Shown here: in pieces, positions 7,390-14,856 of the stretch | Numbering within the stretch: position 1 is the first letter of the stretch | How the letters are laid out: every line of letters begins with the position of its first letter | Assembly (NCBI GenBank): GCA_035446985.1 | Contig: DAOTGG010000014.1 | Location: forward strand, 1 to 26,818 | Source of the DNA: JAQUSX01 sp035446985 | Lineage (GTDB): Bacteria; Bacillota; Clostridia; Christensenellales; CAG-314 | Reading direction: 5' to 3' | DNA: 26,818 nucleotides | Notes under the pieces: generated by a model | Databases searched by the model: none | What the model saw: the letters and a program-made list of their open reading frames with translations, nothing else | What the model was told of the DNA's origin: nothing | Made by a program: the position numbers and the translations under genes

Positions 7390-8818
7390 TAGACTCCTCC
7401 TGACGCGTAACGTTATCCTGCTTTATAGCTAACGGTCTTTTTATTTGATCAGTAAGTTTTTTCTTCATTATCGCGTCTTTTCTGTCCGATAAAATATTCG
7501 GAGCGAACGGCGCCAAATACGGCGTACCAAATGTTTCCAGCGAAATCACGTAGGAAAGCAAAAACATAATCGACAAAATCATTCCATGCAAACCCATAAT
7601 GCCGCCAATGAAAACCAAAATTAATCTCAATAGGGTAAACAACAAAGTATTATCGGGTATCGTATAAAGACCGACGCTAGATAACGCTCCTATCATTACG
7701 GCGGGCGCGCTTAATAGTCCCGCCCTTACTGCCGCATCTCCAAGTACCACCGCGCCTATTATGGACAAACTTAATCCCGCTATGGACGGCATTCGAGCGT
7801 TGGCTTCTCTCAATATATCAAACAGCACCAATACCACAATCATTTCCGTAAAAGGTGTAAAGGGTATGGGATCGGTCGAACTAAGTATCGTTATCAAAAA
7901 TTTTGCAGGAATAATATGATAGTTATATAACTGAAAAGTCACATACAGCGCGGGCAAAAGTAAAGACGCCAACGCTGAAAAAATACGTAAAAACCTGCCC
8001 ATTGAAGCTATTACAGGAGCGTCGTAATAATCTTCGGGGCTTTGAATGTCTTCCACAAACATATAAGGTACTGTCAAAACTATCGGCGAGCCATCCACAA
8101 TTATCGCGACTCGTCCTTCAAGTAAGCGCGACACCACAACGTCGGGCTTTTCGGTAGAGCCTACCATCTTAAAAACACTGCATTTGGGATTATCTAAAAA
8201 ACTAGCGATATAAGACGAATCGACTATGCCGTCGATATCTATAGCTCTGATTTTTTGCAGTACCATATCTACGGTTGTGCGCGCGGCTATCGAATTGATG
8301 TAACAAACCGATATCATAGTATCCGTATATCTTCCAACGTTTAAGTTTTCTATTTTAAAATCGACCGTTTTTATTCTTTTACGCAACAAGGTAACGTTTT
8401 GCTGCATACTTTCAACAAAACCTTCACGCGGACCTTTTGTAACATTTGATGTGGGGGGTTGCGCGATACTTCTTCCTTCCGTAGTCCTTGTGTCGACAGC
8501 TACGCAGGTATTTTCATCTCCGCAAAAAATAAGACTGTTTCCGTTGAGAAATTTTTTCAGCATCTGCTCGTATGTCACACATATCTCCGCTCCCACTCCG
8601 AAAGCGATTTTATCAAAAACTTCTTGTGCCGATGTAATCTTTTGATCCGCCGCGCGCACTACGCTTTCTATCACGCAGTCCGATACGGTCTTGTCGCTTA
8701 CCATAGCGTCAAGACTGAGAATATCTACAGGTTTACCCGCGGTTTTAATCGTGCGAAGTCTAAGACCGTTTCCAAAACTCAACAGTTTCTTTTTTGATGT
8801 GTCCTTATCTAATTTCAT
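7379..8818 (-). CDS. GerAA-type spore germination protein
   Basis: This 479-residue protein is the A subunit of a GerA germinant receptor. A soluble N-terminal domain (about 1-270) carries the conserved block TKGPREGFVE and the later GRVAIIVDGSP and PEDYYDA motifs. A membrane domain follows with about five to six segments. GerAA proteins form ion-conducting assemblies in the spore inner membrane that trigger germination. The start is uncertain. The ATG at 8818 has no ribosome binding site. A TTG at 8866 gives 16 more residues but lies inside the T run of the rpsR terminator, so I reject it. The C-terminus overlaps gerAB. It is the first gene of the operon. Confidence 0.9.
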   Translation of the reverse strand: MKLDKDTSKKKLLSFGNGLRLRTIKTAGKPVDILSLDAMVSDKTVSDCVIESVVRAADQKITSAQEVFDKIAFGVGAEICVTYEQMLKKFLNGNSLIFCGDENTCVAVDTRTTEGRSIAQPPTSNVTKGPREGFVESMQQNVTLLRKRIKTVDFKIENLNVGRYTDTMISVCYINSIAARTTVDMVLQKIRAIDIDGIVDSSYIASFLDNPKCSVFKMVGSTEKPDVVVSRLLEGRVAIIVDGSPIVLTVPYMFVEDIQSPEDYYDAPVIASMGRFLRIFSALASLLLPALYVTFQLYNYHIIPAKFLITILSSTDPIPFTPFTEMIVVLVLFDILREANARMPSIAGLSLSIIGAVVLGDAAVRAGLLSAPAVMIGALSSVGLYTIPDNTLLFTLLRLILVFIGGIMGLHGMILSIMFLLSYVISLETFGTPYLAPFAPNILSDRKDAIMKKKLTDQIKRPLAIKQDNVTRQEESNEQ

Positions 8819-8823
8819 ATTTT

Positions 8824-8853
8824 TAGTTTGTAAAGACGTAAAAATTTTATTAC
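8824..8853 (-). promoter_or_regulatory. Sigma-G-like promoter match before gerAA
   Basis: On the minus strand GTAATA (8853-8848), a 17-base spacer and CAAACTA (8830-8824), against a sigma-G consensus near TGAATA and CATACTA. The -10 is a 6/7 match and the -35 4/6. No sigma-A promoter is visible between the rpsR terminator and gerAA, and gerA operons in Bacillus are sigma-G dependent. The transcript would begin at or next to the ATG at 8818, giving a leaderless or nearly leaderless message. Confidence 0.3.
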
Positions 8854-8864
8854 TAAAAAAAGGC

Positions 8865-8897
8865 AAAAAAAGGCCCGTTCAATAAAAATTGAACGGG
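8865..8897 (-). terminator. Terminator of the rpsF-ssb-rpsR operon
   Basis: A perfect 10-bp stem CCCGTTCAAT (8874-8883) and ATTGAACGGG (8888-8897) with a 4-base loop. On the minus strand it is followed by CC and seven T (8871-8865). It lies 25 bases after the rpsR stop codon and isolates the ribosomal operon from the gerAA gene. Confidence 0.9.
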
Positions 8898-8921
8898 AAA
8901 AAATAGATTTGTTTTTATTTT

Positions 8922-9170
8922 TTAGTCAGCGACGGGAGCAAGCAAAGCCATAACTCTAGCGCGTTTAATCGCAACCGCAAGTTCTCTTTGATGCTTAGCG
9001 CATACGCCGCTTATTCTTCTGGGAATAATTTTGCCCTTTTCAGTGATATATTTTTTGAGTTTAGCGATATCTTTGTAATCTATATATTCTGATTTTTCAA
9101 CGCAAAACGTGCAAACTTTTCTGCGGGGCGAACGTCTTACTGGACGTTTTACAGCGGTTTTATCATCCAT
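8922..9170 (-). CDS. rpsR: 30S ribosomal protein S18
   Basis: This 82-residue protein is full-length bS18, which binds S6 on the platform of the small ribosomal subunit. The N-terminus has a zinc-binding set C20-x2-C23 and C57-x2-H60, so this is the C+ form. Many bacteria keep zinc-free C- copies instead, or in addition. The core IDYKDIAKLKKYI and GKIIPRR blocks are typical. AGGAGA lies upstream of the ATG, and the gap to ssb is 31 bases. It is the last gene of the operon, followed by a strong terminator. Confidence 0.97.
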   Translation of the reverse strand: MDDKTAVKRPVRRSPRRKVCTFCVEKSEYIDYKDIAKLKKYITEKGKIIPRRISGVCAKHQRELAVAIKRARVMALLAPVAD

Positions 9171-9201
9171 TTGTTTTAAACTCTCCTTTTAAAAATTTTT
9201 G

Positions 9202-9612
9202 TTAAAACGGCAGCTGCGAGTCGTCTTCAAGCGGGGTAAGGTCGTCGATTTTTTCGGGTTTTTTATTGTATCCGTATCCGTCCGATGTTCCGCTGTTCTG
9301 CGACTTTGCCAAAAACTCTACGTTATCGGCTACTACTTCCGTAACGTATTTTTTTTCGCCGTCTTTTTCATAACTACGGGTCTGTATAGTACCCGTTACA
9401 GCGCATTGACTACCCTTTGTCAAATATTTTCCGCAGTTTGTGGCTTGGTTACGCCACACGACTATGGGGATAAAATCCGTCTGCTCGTTTCCGTTCGCGT
9501 CTTTATACGTACGGTTAATAGCAATCGTAAATCTGCATACGTCGATGCCTGTGGAAGTAGTATTCATTTCAGGGTCTTTGGTCAATCTGCCGATCAAAAT
9601 AGCTTTGTTCAT
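9202..9612 (-). CDS. ssb: Single-stranded DNA-binding protein
   Basis: This 136-residue protein has the OB-fold start MNKAILIGRLTKDPE and a short linker. The acidic C-terminal tip DDSQLPF is the docking tail for replication and repair partners. It coats single-stranded DNA in replication. The linker is short (about 25 residues) and contains a GYGYN patch. CGGAG precedes the ATG, and the gap to the rpsF stop is 12 bases. Placement between rpsF and rpsR is the classical Firmicutes arrangement. Confidence 0.96.
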   Translation of the reverse strand: MNKAILIGRLTKDPEMNTTSTGIDVCRFTIAINRTYKDANGNEQTDFIPIVVWRNQATNCGKYLTKGSQCAVTGTIQTRSYEKDGEKKYVTEVVADNVEFLAKSQNSGTSDGYGYNKKPEKIDDLTPLEDDSQLPF

Positions 9613-9624
9613 TCTTTTTCTCCG

Positions 9625-9906
9625 TTATTTCTTTAAAATCATAAAACGCATAACAGAGTCAGTAATTTTCATAACACGTTCGATTTCGGCGGGAATCTCG
9701 CTGTTAGAAGAGAAATTCATCAAAACGTAAAAGCCTTCGGTTTTGTAATTAATGGGATAAGCTAGTTTTTTTGCGCCCCATTTATCAATGGTGTCAATTT
9801 TGCCACCCGCGTCAGTTACGATCGCGCTGATTTTTGTGATTACGGCTTCTCTGGCTTCTTCTTCAATACCGTTGTCGATAATGTAAAGCAACTCGTAATT
9901 ATTCAT
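9625..9906 (-). CDS. rpsF: 30S ribosomal protein S6
   Basis: This 93-residue protein begins MNNYELLYIID, the usual start of bS6, and contains KWGAKKLAYPINYKTEGFYVLMNF. I chose the ATG at 9906 because the length fits the family and a strong AAAGGAGGT lies 11 bases before it. Longer in-frame starts at 9984 and 9933 add residues with no family similarity and would run through the leader hairpin. S6 pairs with S18 in the 30S subunit. It is the first gene of the rpsF-ssb-rpsR operon. Confidence 0.95.
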   Translation of the reverse strand: MNNYELLYIIDNGIEEEAREAVITKISAIVTDAGGKIDTIDKWGAKKLAYPINYKTEGFYVLMNFSSNSEIPAEIERVMKITDSVMRFMILKK

Positions 9907-9939
9907 TTGCTTTTTGTACCTCCTTTTGGACATATTTGA

Positions 9940-9959
9940 CCCCCGAAAAAAATCGGGAG
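9940..9959 (-). promoter_or_regulatory. Leader hairpin upstream of rpsF
   Basis: On the minus strand CTCCCGA (9959-9953) pairs with TCGGGGG (9946-9940), including one T-G wobble, across a loop of six T. It lies between the promoter and the ribosome binding site. In many bacteria the S6-S18 complex represses its own mRNA through a hairpin here. I cannot confirm the defining bulge of that motif, so it could also be an attenuator-like stem. Confidence 0.4.
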
Positions 9960-9991
9960 TAAGGAAATTTGTGAATAACTTCACTTATGGC

Positions 9992-10020
9992 ATTATACCC
10001 TAAGCGAACTTTTTTTGCAA
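9992..10020 (-). promoter_or_regulatory. rpsF: Sigma-A-type promoter of rpsF-ssb-rpsR
   Basis: TTGCAA (10020-10015), a 17-base spacer and a perfect TATAAT (9997-9992) on the minus strand. The transcript would start near 9985 and carry an 80-base leader with the hairpin at 9940-9959. The gap from here to the ung stop (10021-10175) is T-rich on the plus strand and holds nothing I recognise. Confidence 0.85.
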
Positions 10021-10175
10021 GTAAATAAAGGTTCTGGAAAGCAGTTTTTATGCTAATTTTGGTTTTTATTGCGTAAACCTTTTGCTTTTATTTATTTTTT
10101 TTATCTAATTTGATTTTAATACATTTCGCCGCATTTGTTTTGCCTTACTTTGTTTTCTAATGAAATTTTAACGCT

Positions 10176-10841
10176 TTACCACCGTATCGGCGTTCTGCCG
10201 CATCTTTCAAGGTATTCGTTCGCCTGGCAAAAATGCCCGCATCCGTTAAACCCCTGATAAGCGGACAAAGGACTGGGGTGGGACGTGGTCAAGACTATAT
10301 GGCTAGGATTAGTAAGCAGACGTTTTTTCTCTATGGCGTTATTTCCCCAAAGCATAAAAACTACCGGCTGTTCGAGTTTGTCGATATAACTTATCGCGGC
10401 GTCTGTAAAATATTCCCAGCCGTGATTGCGGTGGCTGTTCGGTTTTTTCGCCTCGACTGTCAGCACAGTATTTAAAAGCAAAACTCCCTGTCTTGCCCAC
10501 GGCGTAAGGTCGCCGTCGGTTAGTTCCAGCTTGCCTATATCTCTTTTTATCTCGTTAAATATATTTAATAAAGACGGCGGCAAGGGAGAAACATATTTTG
10601 TCACAGAAAAAGCAAGCCCTACGGGATGTCCCACGGTAGGGTAAGGGTCTTGCCCCAATATTACGACTTTTATTTCACTAGGCGAAACCAAATCAAACGC
10701 GCGCAGTATGTTTTCGGCGCGCGGCAGAATGTCTTTTGTTTTGTATTCCGTTTGCAAAAATTCTTTTAAGTCGCAAAAATACTTCTTTTGAAATTCGGGC
10801 AGGAAAAGCTGTTCCCACCCGTTATAATCTCGCTGTATCAC
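10176..10841 (-). CDS. ung: Uracil-DNA glycosylase, family 1
   Basis: This 221-residue enzyme removes uracil from DNA in base-excision repair. The catalytic loop GQDPYPTVGHPVGLAFS (63-79) carries the water-activating D65. It has the P-T variant after GQDPY, also found in actinobacterial Ung, where E. coli has His-Gly. Other motifs are LLLNTVLTVE (121-130) with N124, the minor-groove loop HPSPLSA (188-194) with catalytic H188, and GCGHFCQANEYL (200-211). The start is GTG, and length fits the family. Only ten bases separate it from the upstream gene, and I see no strong ribosome binding site, so it probably shares the promoter at 11291-11320. Confidence 0.95.
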   Translation of the reverse strand: MIQRDYNGWEQLFLPEFQKKYFCDLKEFLQTEYKTKDILPRAENILRAFDLVSPSEIKVVILGQDPYPTVGHPVGLAFSVTKYVSPLPPSLLNIFNEIKRDIGKLELTDGDLTPWARQGVLLLNTVLTVEAKKPNSHRNHGWEYFTDAAISYIDKLEQPVVFMLWGNNAIEKKRLLTNPSHIVLTTSHPSPLSAYQGFNGCGHFCQANEYLERCGRTPIRW

Positions 10842-10851
10842 TTTAATTTTT

Positions 10852-11262
10852 TTATAAATCCGCTACTACTACTAAGCTATCCGAAACACAGCATATTGTG
10901 TCGCCTTCGCCGAGGGTTATTTTTGTTTCATTTTTAAATTCGGTGACAAGACCGTTGTAACGCACGTTAAAATCTTTTTCCTTGTCAACAGCGTTTCTAA
11001 GGATATATGCGCCCGGTTTTATTTGTCCGTTAACGCCTACGGTATATGTAACGTTACGGGGAATAGATATAAACATTTCATTTTGCTTGTTAAGTAATGG
11101 TTCAGTAAAACTTGGTTGCTGCGTCTCAAGGTCTTTGCGCGGGTCAGCATGTTTACGTACTTTTGAATATAATATCAAACCCAAAATAACGACCGCCAAA
11201 AGCAGCGCGCCGATAATAATATACAGCCATTCAATCAATGTGAGAGAGGCGAAATTTAACAT
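10852..11262 (-). CDS. Small membrane-anchored protein of unknown function
   Basis: I do not recognise this 136-residue protein. One hydrophobic segment lies at about 9-32, followed by basic residues (KVRKH), so the N-terminus is a membrane anchor with the rest probably inside the cell. A polar linker (about 38-58) leads to a C-terminal domain (60-136) rich in alternating hydrophobic residues, which suggests a small beta fold. AGGAG precedes the ATG, and a good promoter lies 29-58 bases upstream. It is the first gene of a unit with ung and is transcribed divergently from the yacL-like gene, so the two could be co-regulated. No signal for an enzyme is visible. Confidence 0.75.
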   Translation of the reverse strand: MLNFASLTLIEWLYIIIGALLLAVVILGLILYSKVRKHADPRKDLETQQPSFTEPLLNKQNEMFISIPRNVTYTVGVNGQIKPGAYILRNAVDKEKDFNVRYNGLVTEFKNETKITLGEGDTICCVSDSLVVVADL

Positions 11263-11290
11263 AATTAGGTTCTCCTTTAACGTTTTATAA

Positions 11291-11320
11291 ATTATATCAC
11301 AGTAAAACCGCTTTTGTAAA
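11291..11320 (-). promoter_or_regulatory. Sigma-A-type promoter of the membrane protein-ung unit
   Basis: TTTACA (11320-11315), an 18-base spacer and TATAAT (11296-11291) on the minus strand. It lies back to back with the yacL-like promoter at 11332, leaving only 11 bases between the two -35 boxes. Confidence 0.75.
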
Positions 11321-11331
11321 CATAATTAATT

Positions 11332-11359
11332 TTGACAAATATCAAGCTCGTGCTATAAT
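11332..11359 (+). promoter_or_regulatory. Sigma-A-type promoter of the yacL-like gene
   Basis: TTGACA (11332-11337), a 16-base spacer and TATAAT (11354-11359) with TG two bases before the -10, which makes an extended -10. Both hexamers are perfect, so expression should be strong. The start codon is 46 bases downstream. Confidence 0.85.
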
Positions 11360-11404
11360 AAAAGGTAATTAGGCTTTATTTATTATAAGGAGTATTTATT
11401 TTTT

Positions 11405-12472
11405 ATGAAAAAACTTATTAGACTGCCCCGTTGGGGAAGATGGTTGACGAGAATCGTTTTTACCCCTCTCGGAATGATATTGGGTTATATGGGGGCAGAT
11501 TCGCTGATAATTCAATATAATCTTTTATCCAGTACATCTGTATTTTATATTCCTATTTGTTTAGGAGGCGCAATAGTCGGCGGTTTGATTTTGCTATTTG
11601 CAGGTCCGTTTGTTTGCAGATTGGTTTATTCCTCTGTAAATCAAGAAAGCCATATCTACAAAAAATATTCCCCCGCGGAAATCGTGTCCGCCTTTATCGG
11701 GCTTACGTGCGGATTATTTATCGCTTTTTTGGTGACAAATCTTTATAATTTTATTCCCGAAGCTTATAATATTTTAACGATAACCCTATCAATAGTTACC
11801 TATATCGGGCTTGGCGTAACGGGTATGATTTTGGGGCACTCGTATCTCAGCGGAATTATTTCTCCAAATTCCACCACAACCGTTCTTACGCCAAAACTAC
11901 TAGACAGCAGCATATTGATTGACGGGCGTATTGTGGATATAGCGAAAACGGGATTTATCTGCGGTCCTTTCGTTATTCCCAATTTTATAATTAACGAAAT
12001 AAAAAACGTCGCCGACAGTCCCGACGCTGTAAAACGTAACCGCGGCAGACGCGGACTTGACGTTATCAAAACATTGCAAAACGACAAAAGCCTTTCCGTC
12101 GTTATTGACGAAAGCGTCCTGGACGGCGACAACGAAGCAAAAATTATCGCTTTGGCAAAAGAGTTAAAAGGAGAAATAGTAACTGTAAACTACAATCTTA
12201 CAAAACTCGCCGACGTTAAAAATGTAAAAACTCTTAACATCAACGACCTTTCCAATGCGATAAAACCCGTTGCTCTGCCGGGCGAAAAATTAACCGTGGA
12301 AATAATTAAGCAAGGCAAAGACAAGGCGCAAGGCGTGGCGTTTCTCCCCGACGGCACTATGATAGTAGTGGAAAACGGCGGAGATAATATAGGCGAAACA
12401 AAAGACGTGTCTGTAGCGACGAGCTTGCAGACAAGCACAGGCAGAATTATTTTCGCCCGCATAGAAGAATAA
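11405..12472 (+). CDS. YacL-like membrane protein with PIN and TRAM domains
   Basis: This 355-residue protein has the architecture of Bacillus YacL. Four membrane segments lie in residues 15-150, a PIN-fold nuclease-like domain at about 165-285 (LLDSSILIDGRI, then E198 and D242-N-E), and a C-terminal TRAM RNA-binding domain at about 290-352 (LPGEKLTVEI to GRIIFARIEE). PIN domains usually cut RNA with a cluster of acidic residues. Here the motif normally T-N/T-D-Y-N-L reads TVNYNL (260-265), so one expected Asp is Asn262. Whether the nuclease is active is therefore doubtful. AAGGAG lies upstream of the ATG with wide spacing. Its cellular role is poorly known in the family. Confidence 0.88.
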   Translation: MKKLIRLPRWGRWLTRIVFTPLGMILGYMGADSLIIQYNLLSSTSVFYIPICLGGAIVGGLILLFAGPFVCRLVYSSVNQESHIYKKYSPAEIVSAFIGLTCGLFIAFLVTNLYNFIPEAYNILTITLSIVTYIGLGVTGMILGHSYLSGIISPNSTTTVLTPKLLDSSILIDGRIVDIAKTGFICGPFVIPNFIINEIKNVADSPDAVKRNRGRRGLDVIKTLQNDKSLSVVIDESVLDGDNEAKIIALAKELKGEIVTVNYNLTKLADVKNVKTLNINDLSNAIKPVALPGEKLTVEIIKQGKDKAQGVAFLPDGTMIVVENGGDNIGETKDVSVATSLQTSTGRIIFARIEE

Positions 12473-12604
12473 AACTTTGGAAATTTAAGGTTAATGCCCG
12501 TCATATTGCAACAAGATTTTAAAACTGAAAGATATTATGACGACATCAAACTCATATTTTTTAAATCAAAATTCTCATTGCGTAATTACTGAAATTATAA
12601 AAAC

Positions 12605-12632
12605 AAAAAGGACTTAAACATAAGTCCTTTTT
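12605..12632. terminator. Bidirectional terminator between yacL-like gene and GNAT gene
   Basis: AAAAAGGACTTA pairs with TAAGTCCTTTTT across an AACA loop (12617-12620), a 12-bp stem whose outer pairs form the A and T runs. It sits between convergent genes. The 130 bases before it (12473-12604) are AT-rich and show no gene or motif I recognise. Confidence 0.85.
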
Positions 12633-12659
12633 ATTTAACGTGTTTTTTAAAATTGTAGT

Positions 12660-13094
12660 TTACCGCTCGCGGTCGTTTAGTTCTTTTCTGTATAGCAGCT
12701 CGTCTGTTTTATTAAATCCCTTTTGCTCGTATAAAATCCGAGCATTTTTGTTGGCTTCGCCCGTTAATAAACGAAAGGACTTGATGCCAAGTGCGAAAAA
12801 ATAATCTTGCAAAAATTCAATCAATCTGCCCGCGATGCCTTTACGACGGTGCTGCGCTTCGACGTACAATTCGGAAAATTCCACATATGATTCGTCGTAG
12901 CAGAAAGAAGTTATTTTTTGCGCGCATAAAAAACCTACAACCTCGTCATTTTTTACCGCGACAGCAATCGTCTCTTGTTTGTTATTTTCTAGTGAATACG
13001 CAACGCTTTCGACGCTTTTTTTAACGCCGTTAAATTCGTAATTGAGTTTTGACAATGTTTCCGCGTCGCGTTTTTCCGCAAATCTAATTTCCAT
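12660..13094 (-). CDS. GNAT-family N-acetyltransferase
   Basis: This 144-residue single-domain GNAT protein should transfer an acetyl group from acetyl-CoA to an amine. The acetyl-CoA loop lies in motif A, AQHRRKGIAGRL (80-91), a good fit to Q/R-x-x-G-x-G/A, preceded by the beta4 strand VEFSELYVE. The C-terminal NARILYEQKGF block is typical of the fold. The substrate cannot be told. Its ATG shares one base with the transketolase C-half stop codon (TAATG), so it is translated from the same mRNA as the last gene of the operon. Confidence 0.85.
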   Translation of the reverse strand: MEIRFAEKRDAETLSKLNYEFNGVKKSVESVAYSLENNKQETIAVAVKNDEVVGFLCAQKITSFCYDESYVEFSELYVEAQHRRKGIAGRLIEFLQDYFFALGIKSFRLLTGEANKNARILYEQKGFNKTDELLYRKELNDRER

Positions 13095-14014
13095 TATTTA
13101 ACCAGATTTCTTGCTTTTTCCAATATTTTTTCCAGCGTCAAACCGTATCTGACTTTGAGTTCTTCCGTCGTGCCGACTTCGCCAAGCTTGTCGTTTACCG
13201 CTACGTAATCGCATTTTGTGGGAAGCTCTTTACTTAATAGTTCCGCCACCGCTCCATAAAGTCCGCCGATATAGTTCGCGTTTTCCACCGTCAAAACTTT
13301 TTTCGTGCGTTTTGCCGACTCTAATACAGCAGCTTTGTCCAGCGGTTTAATGGTGTGCATATTGATAAGGTTTACTTTTATGCCTTCGCCTTTTAGTATT
13401 TCCGCCGCCTTTACGCAATCGGGCGTATTTATACCCGAAACTATTATTGTAAGGTCGTCGCCTTGCATTAGCGTATCCGCTTTGAATAAATCAAATTTAT
13501 AGTCGCTGCCGAATACGTCGGGGACTTCTTTTCTCGCCATACGAATATATACGGGATTACTGCATTCTATTATCTGCGGCAGAGCCAACGCAAGCTGCGT
13601 AGCGTCCACGGGTTCAAACACCACCATATTAGGCAAAGCCCGCATAGCCGCCACGTCTTCAAAAGACATATGAGTGCCGCCGTTAGCCGCCGTCCATACT
13701 CCGGGATCAGTACCGACGATAATGACTTTTTGCTCTGCGTAAACTACCGAAACGGCTATTTGGTCGAACGTGCGTCTTGCCAAAAACGGAGCGAAAGAAT
13801 GAATAAAAGGAATATAGCCGTACGTCGCCATACCCGCCGCGATACTCGTCATATTCGCTTCCGCAATGCCTATATCAAAACATCTATCGGGGAATTTTTC
13901 ATAAAGCGGTCCTGTACCGCACGCTTTTGACAAGTCGGCGTCCAAAATAACGATATTTTTATTTTCTTCCATAAGCTTAGCGAGCGTCGCCGCGTATGCT
14001 TTTCTCATTTCCAT
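13094..14014 (-). CDS. Transketolase, C-terminal subunit
   Basis: This 306-residue protein covers the pyrimidine-binding and C-terminal domains of transketolase. The pyrimidine domain has DIGIAEANM (47-55) with the catalytic Glu that activates thiamine diphosphate. Further on come GTHMSFEDVA and the C-terminal SGINTPDCVKAAEIL block. It must pair with the N-terminal subunit encoded 15 bases upstream to move two-carbon ketol units in the pentose phosphate pathway. Two-gene transketolases are common in Clostridia and archaea. GGAGG overlaps the previous stop region, ten bases before the ATG. Confidence 0.93.
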   Translation of the reverse strand: MEMRKAYAATLAKLMEENKNIVILDADLSKACGTGPLYEKFPDRCFDIGIAEANMTSIAAGMATYGYIPFIHSFAPFLARRTFDQIAVSVVYAEQKVIIVGTDPGVWTAANGGTHMSFEDVAAMRALPNMVVFEPVDATQLALALPQIIECSNPVYIRMARKEVPDVFGSDYKFDLFKADTLMQGDDLTIIVSGINTPDCVKAAEILKGEGIKVNLINMHTIKPLDKAAVLESAKRTKKVLTVENANYIGGLYGAVAELLSKELPTKCDYVAVNDKLGEVGTTEELKVRYGLTLEKILEKARNLVK

Positions 14015-14029
14015 AAATTATCGTCCTCC

Positions 14030-14833
14030 TTAGTGTAGTTCCGCAAGAGCTTTTTCAAGCTGCTCGTTCGTAACGTTCGTGCTGTGGTTGCCGACGCCCA
14101 TTTGCTCGTAAAAAGAAACACCTTTGCCTTTAACGGTGTCCGCGATAATAACCGTAGGCACACCCTTGACTGATTTGGCGAGATTTATCGCATCGTCGAT
14201 AGCTTTGTGGTCGTGTCCGTTAATACGCACGGTGTTAAAGCCAAACGCTTTCATTTTTGCTTCAAAGTCTTCCATTTTCAAAATTTTGTCCGTTACGTTG
14301 TCTATTTGCATTCCGTTATTGTCGATAAATACGGTAAGATTGTCGAGTTTTCTAAACGCCGCTTGCGAAAATGCTTCCCAAACCTGTCCTTCCTGCGTTT
14401 CGCCGTCGCCTACAATAGCGTAGATATGCGCGCCGTCATCGGCAAGTTTGCTTGCCATAGCGACGCCGACCGCGCAGCTGATACCTTGACCAAGACTGCC
14501 CGCCGATACGTCAACGCCTTTTGTCAAAACCGCGTTGCAATGGCTGGGTAAATGCGTGCCGATTTTGTTGAGCGTCAGTAGTTCGCTTTCGTCAAAAAAG
14601 CCAAAACTGCTTAACGTTGCGTACAATGCCGGTCCCGCGTGACCTTTTGACAAAACAAAACGGTCTCTGCCTTGTTTTTTGGGATCCTTCGGGTCTACTC
14701 TCATGTGCTTTTCGTACAAAACCGCCAAAATATCGGCGATTGACAAACATCCGCCGACGTGACCCACGCCGAAACTGTTTATACTTTTCAGTATGTTGCG
14801 GCGTATTTCTTTCGCTCTGCTTATCGTATCCAT
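14030..14833 (-). CDS. Transketolase, N-terminal subunit
   Basis: This 267-residue protein is the diphosphate-binding half of transketolase. The thiamine diphosphate motif starts with GDGETQEGQVWEA (about 142-154) and ends with the NN of FIDNNGMQ, the expected spacing. GVGHVGGCLSIAD (22-34), SKGHAGPALYA and VSAGSLGQG are also typical. AAGGAG lies eight bases before the ATG. It precedes the C-half in the same operon, and each half has its own start and ribosome binding site, so this is a true split gene and not a frameshift. Confidence 0.94.
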   Translation of the reverse strand: MDTISRAKEIRRNILKSINSFGVGHVGGCLSIADILAVLYEKHMRVDPKDPKKQGRDRFVLSKGHAGPALYATLSSFGFFDESELLTLNKIGTHLPSHCNAVLTKGVDVSAGSLGQGISCAVGVAMASKLADDGAHIYAIVGDGETQEGQVWEAFSQAAFRKLDNLTVFIDNNGMQIDNVTDKILKMEDFEAKMKAFGFNTVRINGHDHKAIDDAINLAKSVKGVPTVIIADTVKGKGVSFYEQMGVGNHSTNVTNEQLEKALAELH

Positions 14834-14856
14834 TTTTTTCTCCTTGGAAAAATATA

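Noticed and set aside
8819..8866. Longer gerAA from a TTG at 8866.
   Set aside because: The added codons lie in the T run of the rpsR terminator and there is no ribosome binding site.
9907..9984. Longer S6 from 9984 or 9933.
   Set aside because: It would translate through the leader hairpin and adds residues absent from the S6 family.
13094..14833. Transketolase broken by a frameshift.
   Set aside because: The two halves split at the normal domain border, each has its own ribosome binding site and start, and split transketolases are common in Clostridia.
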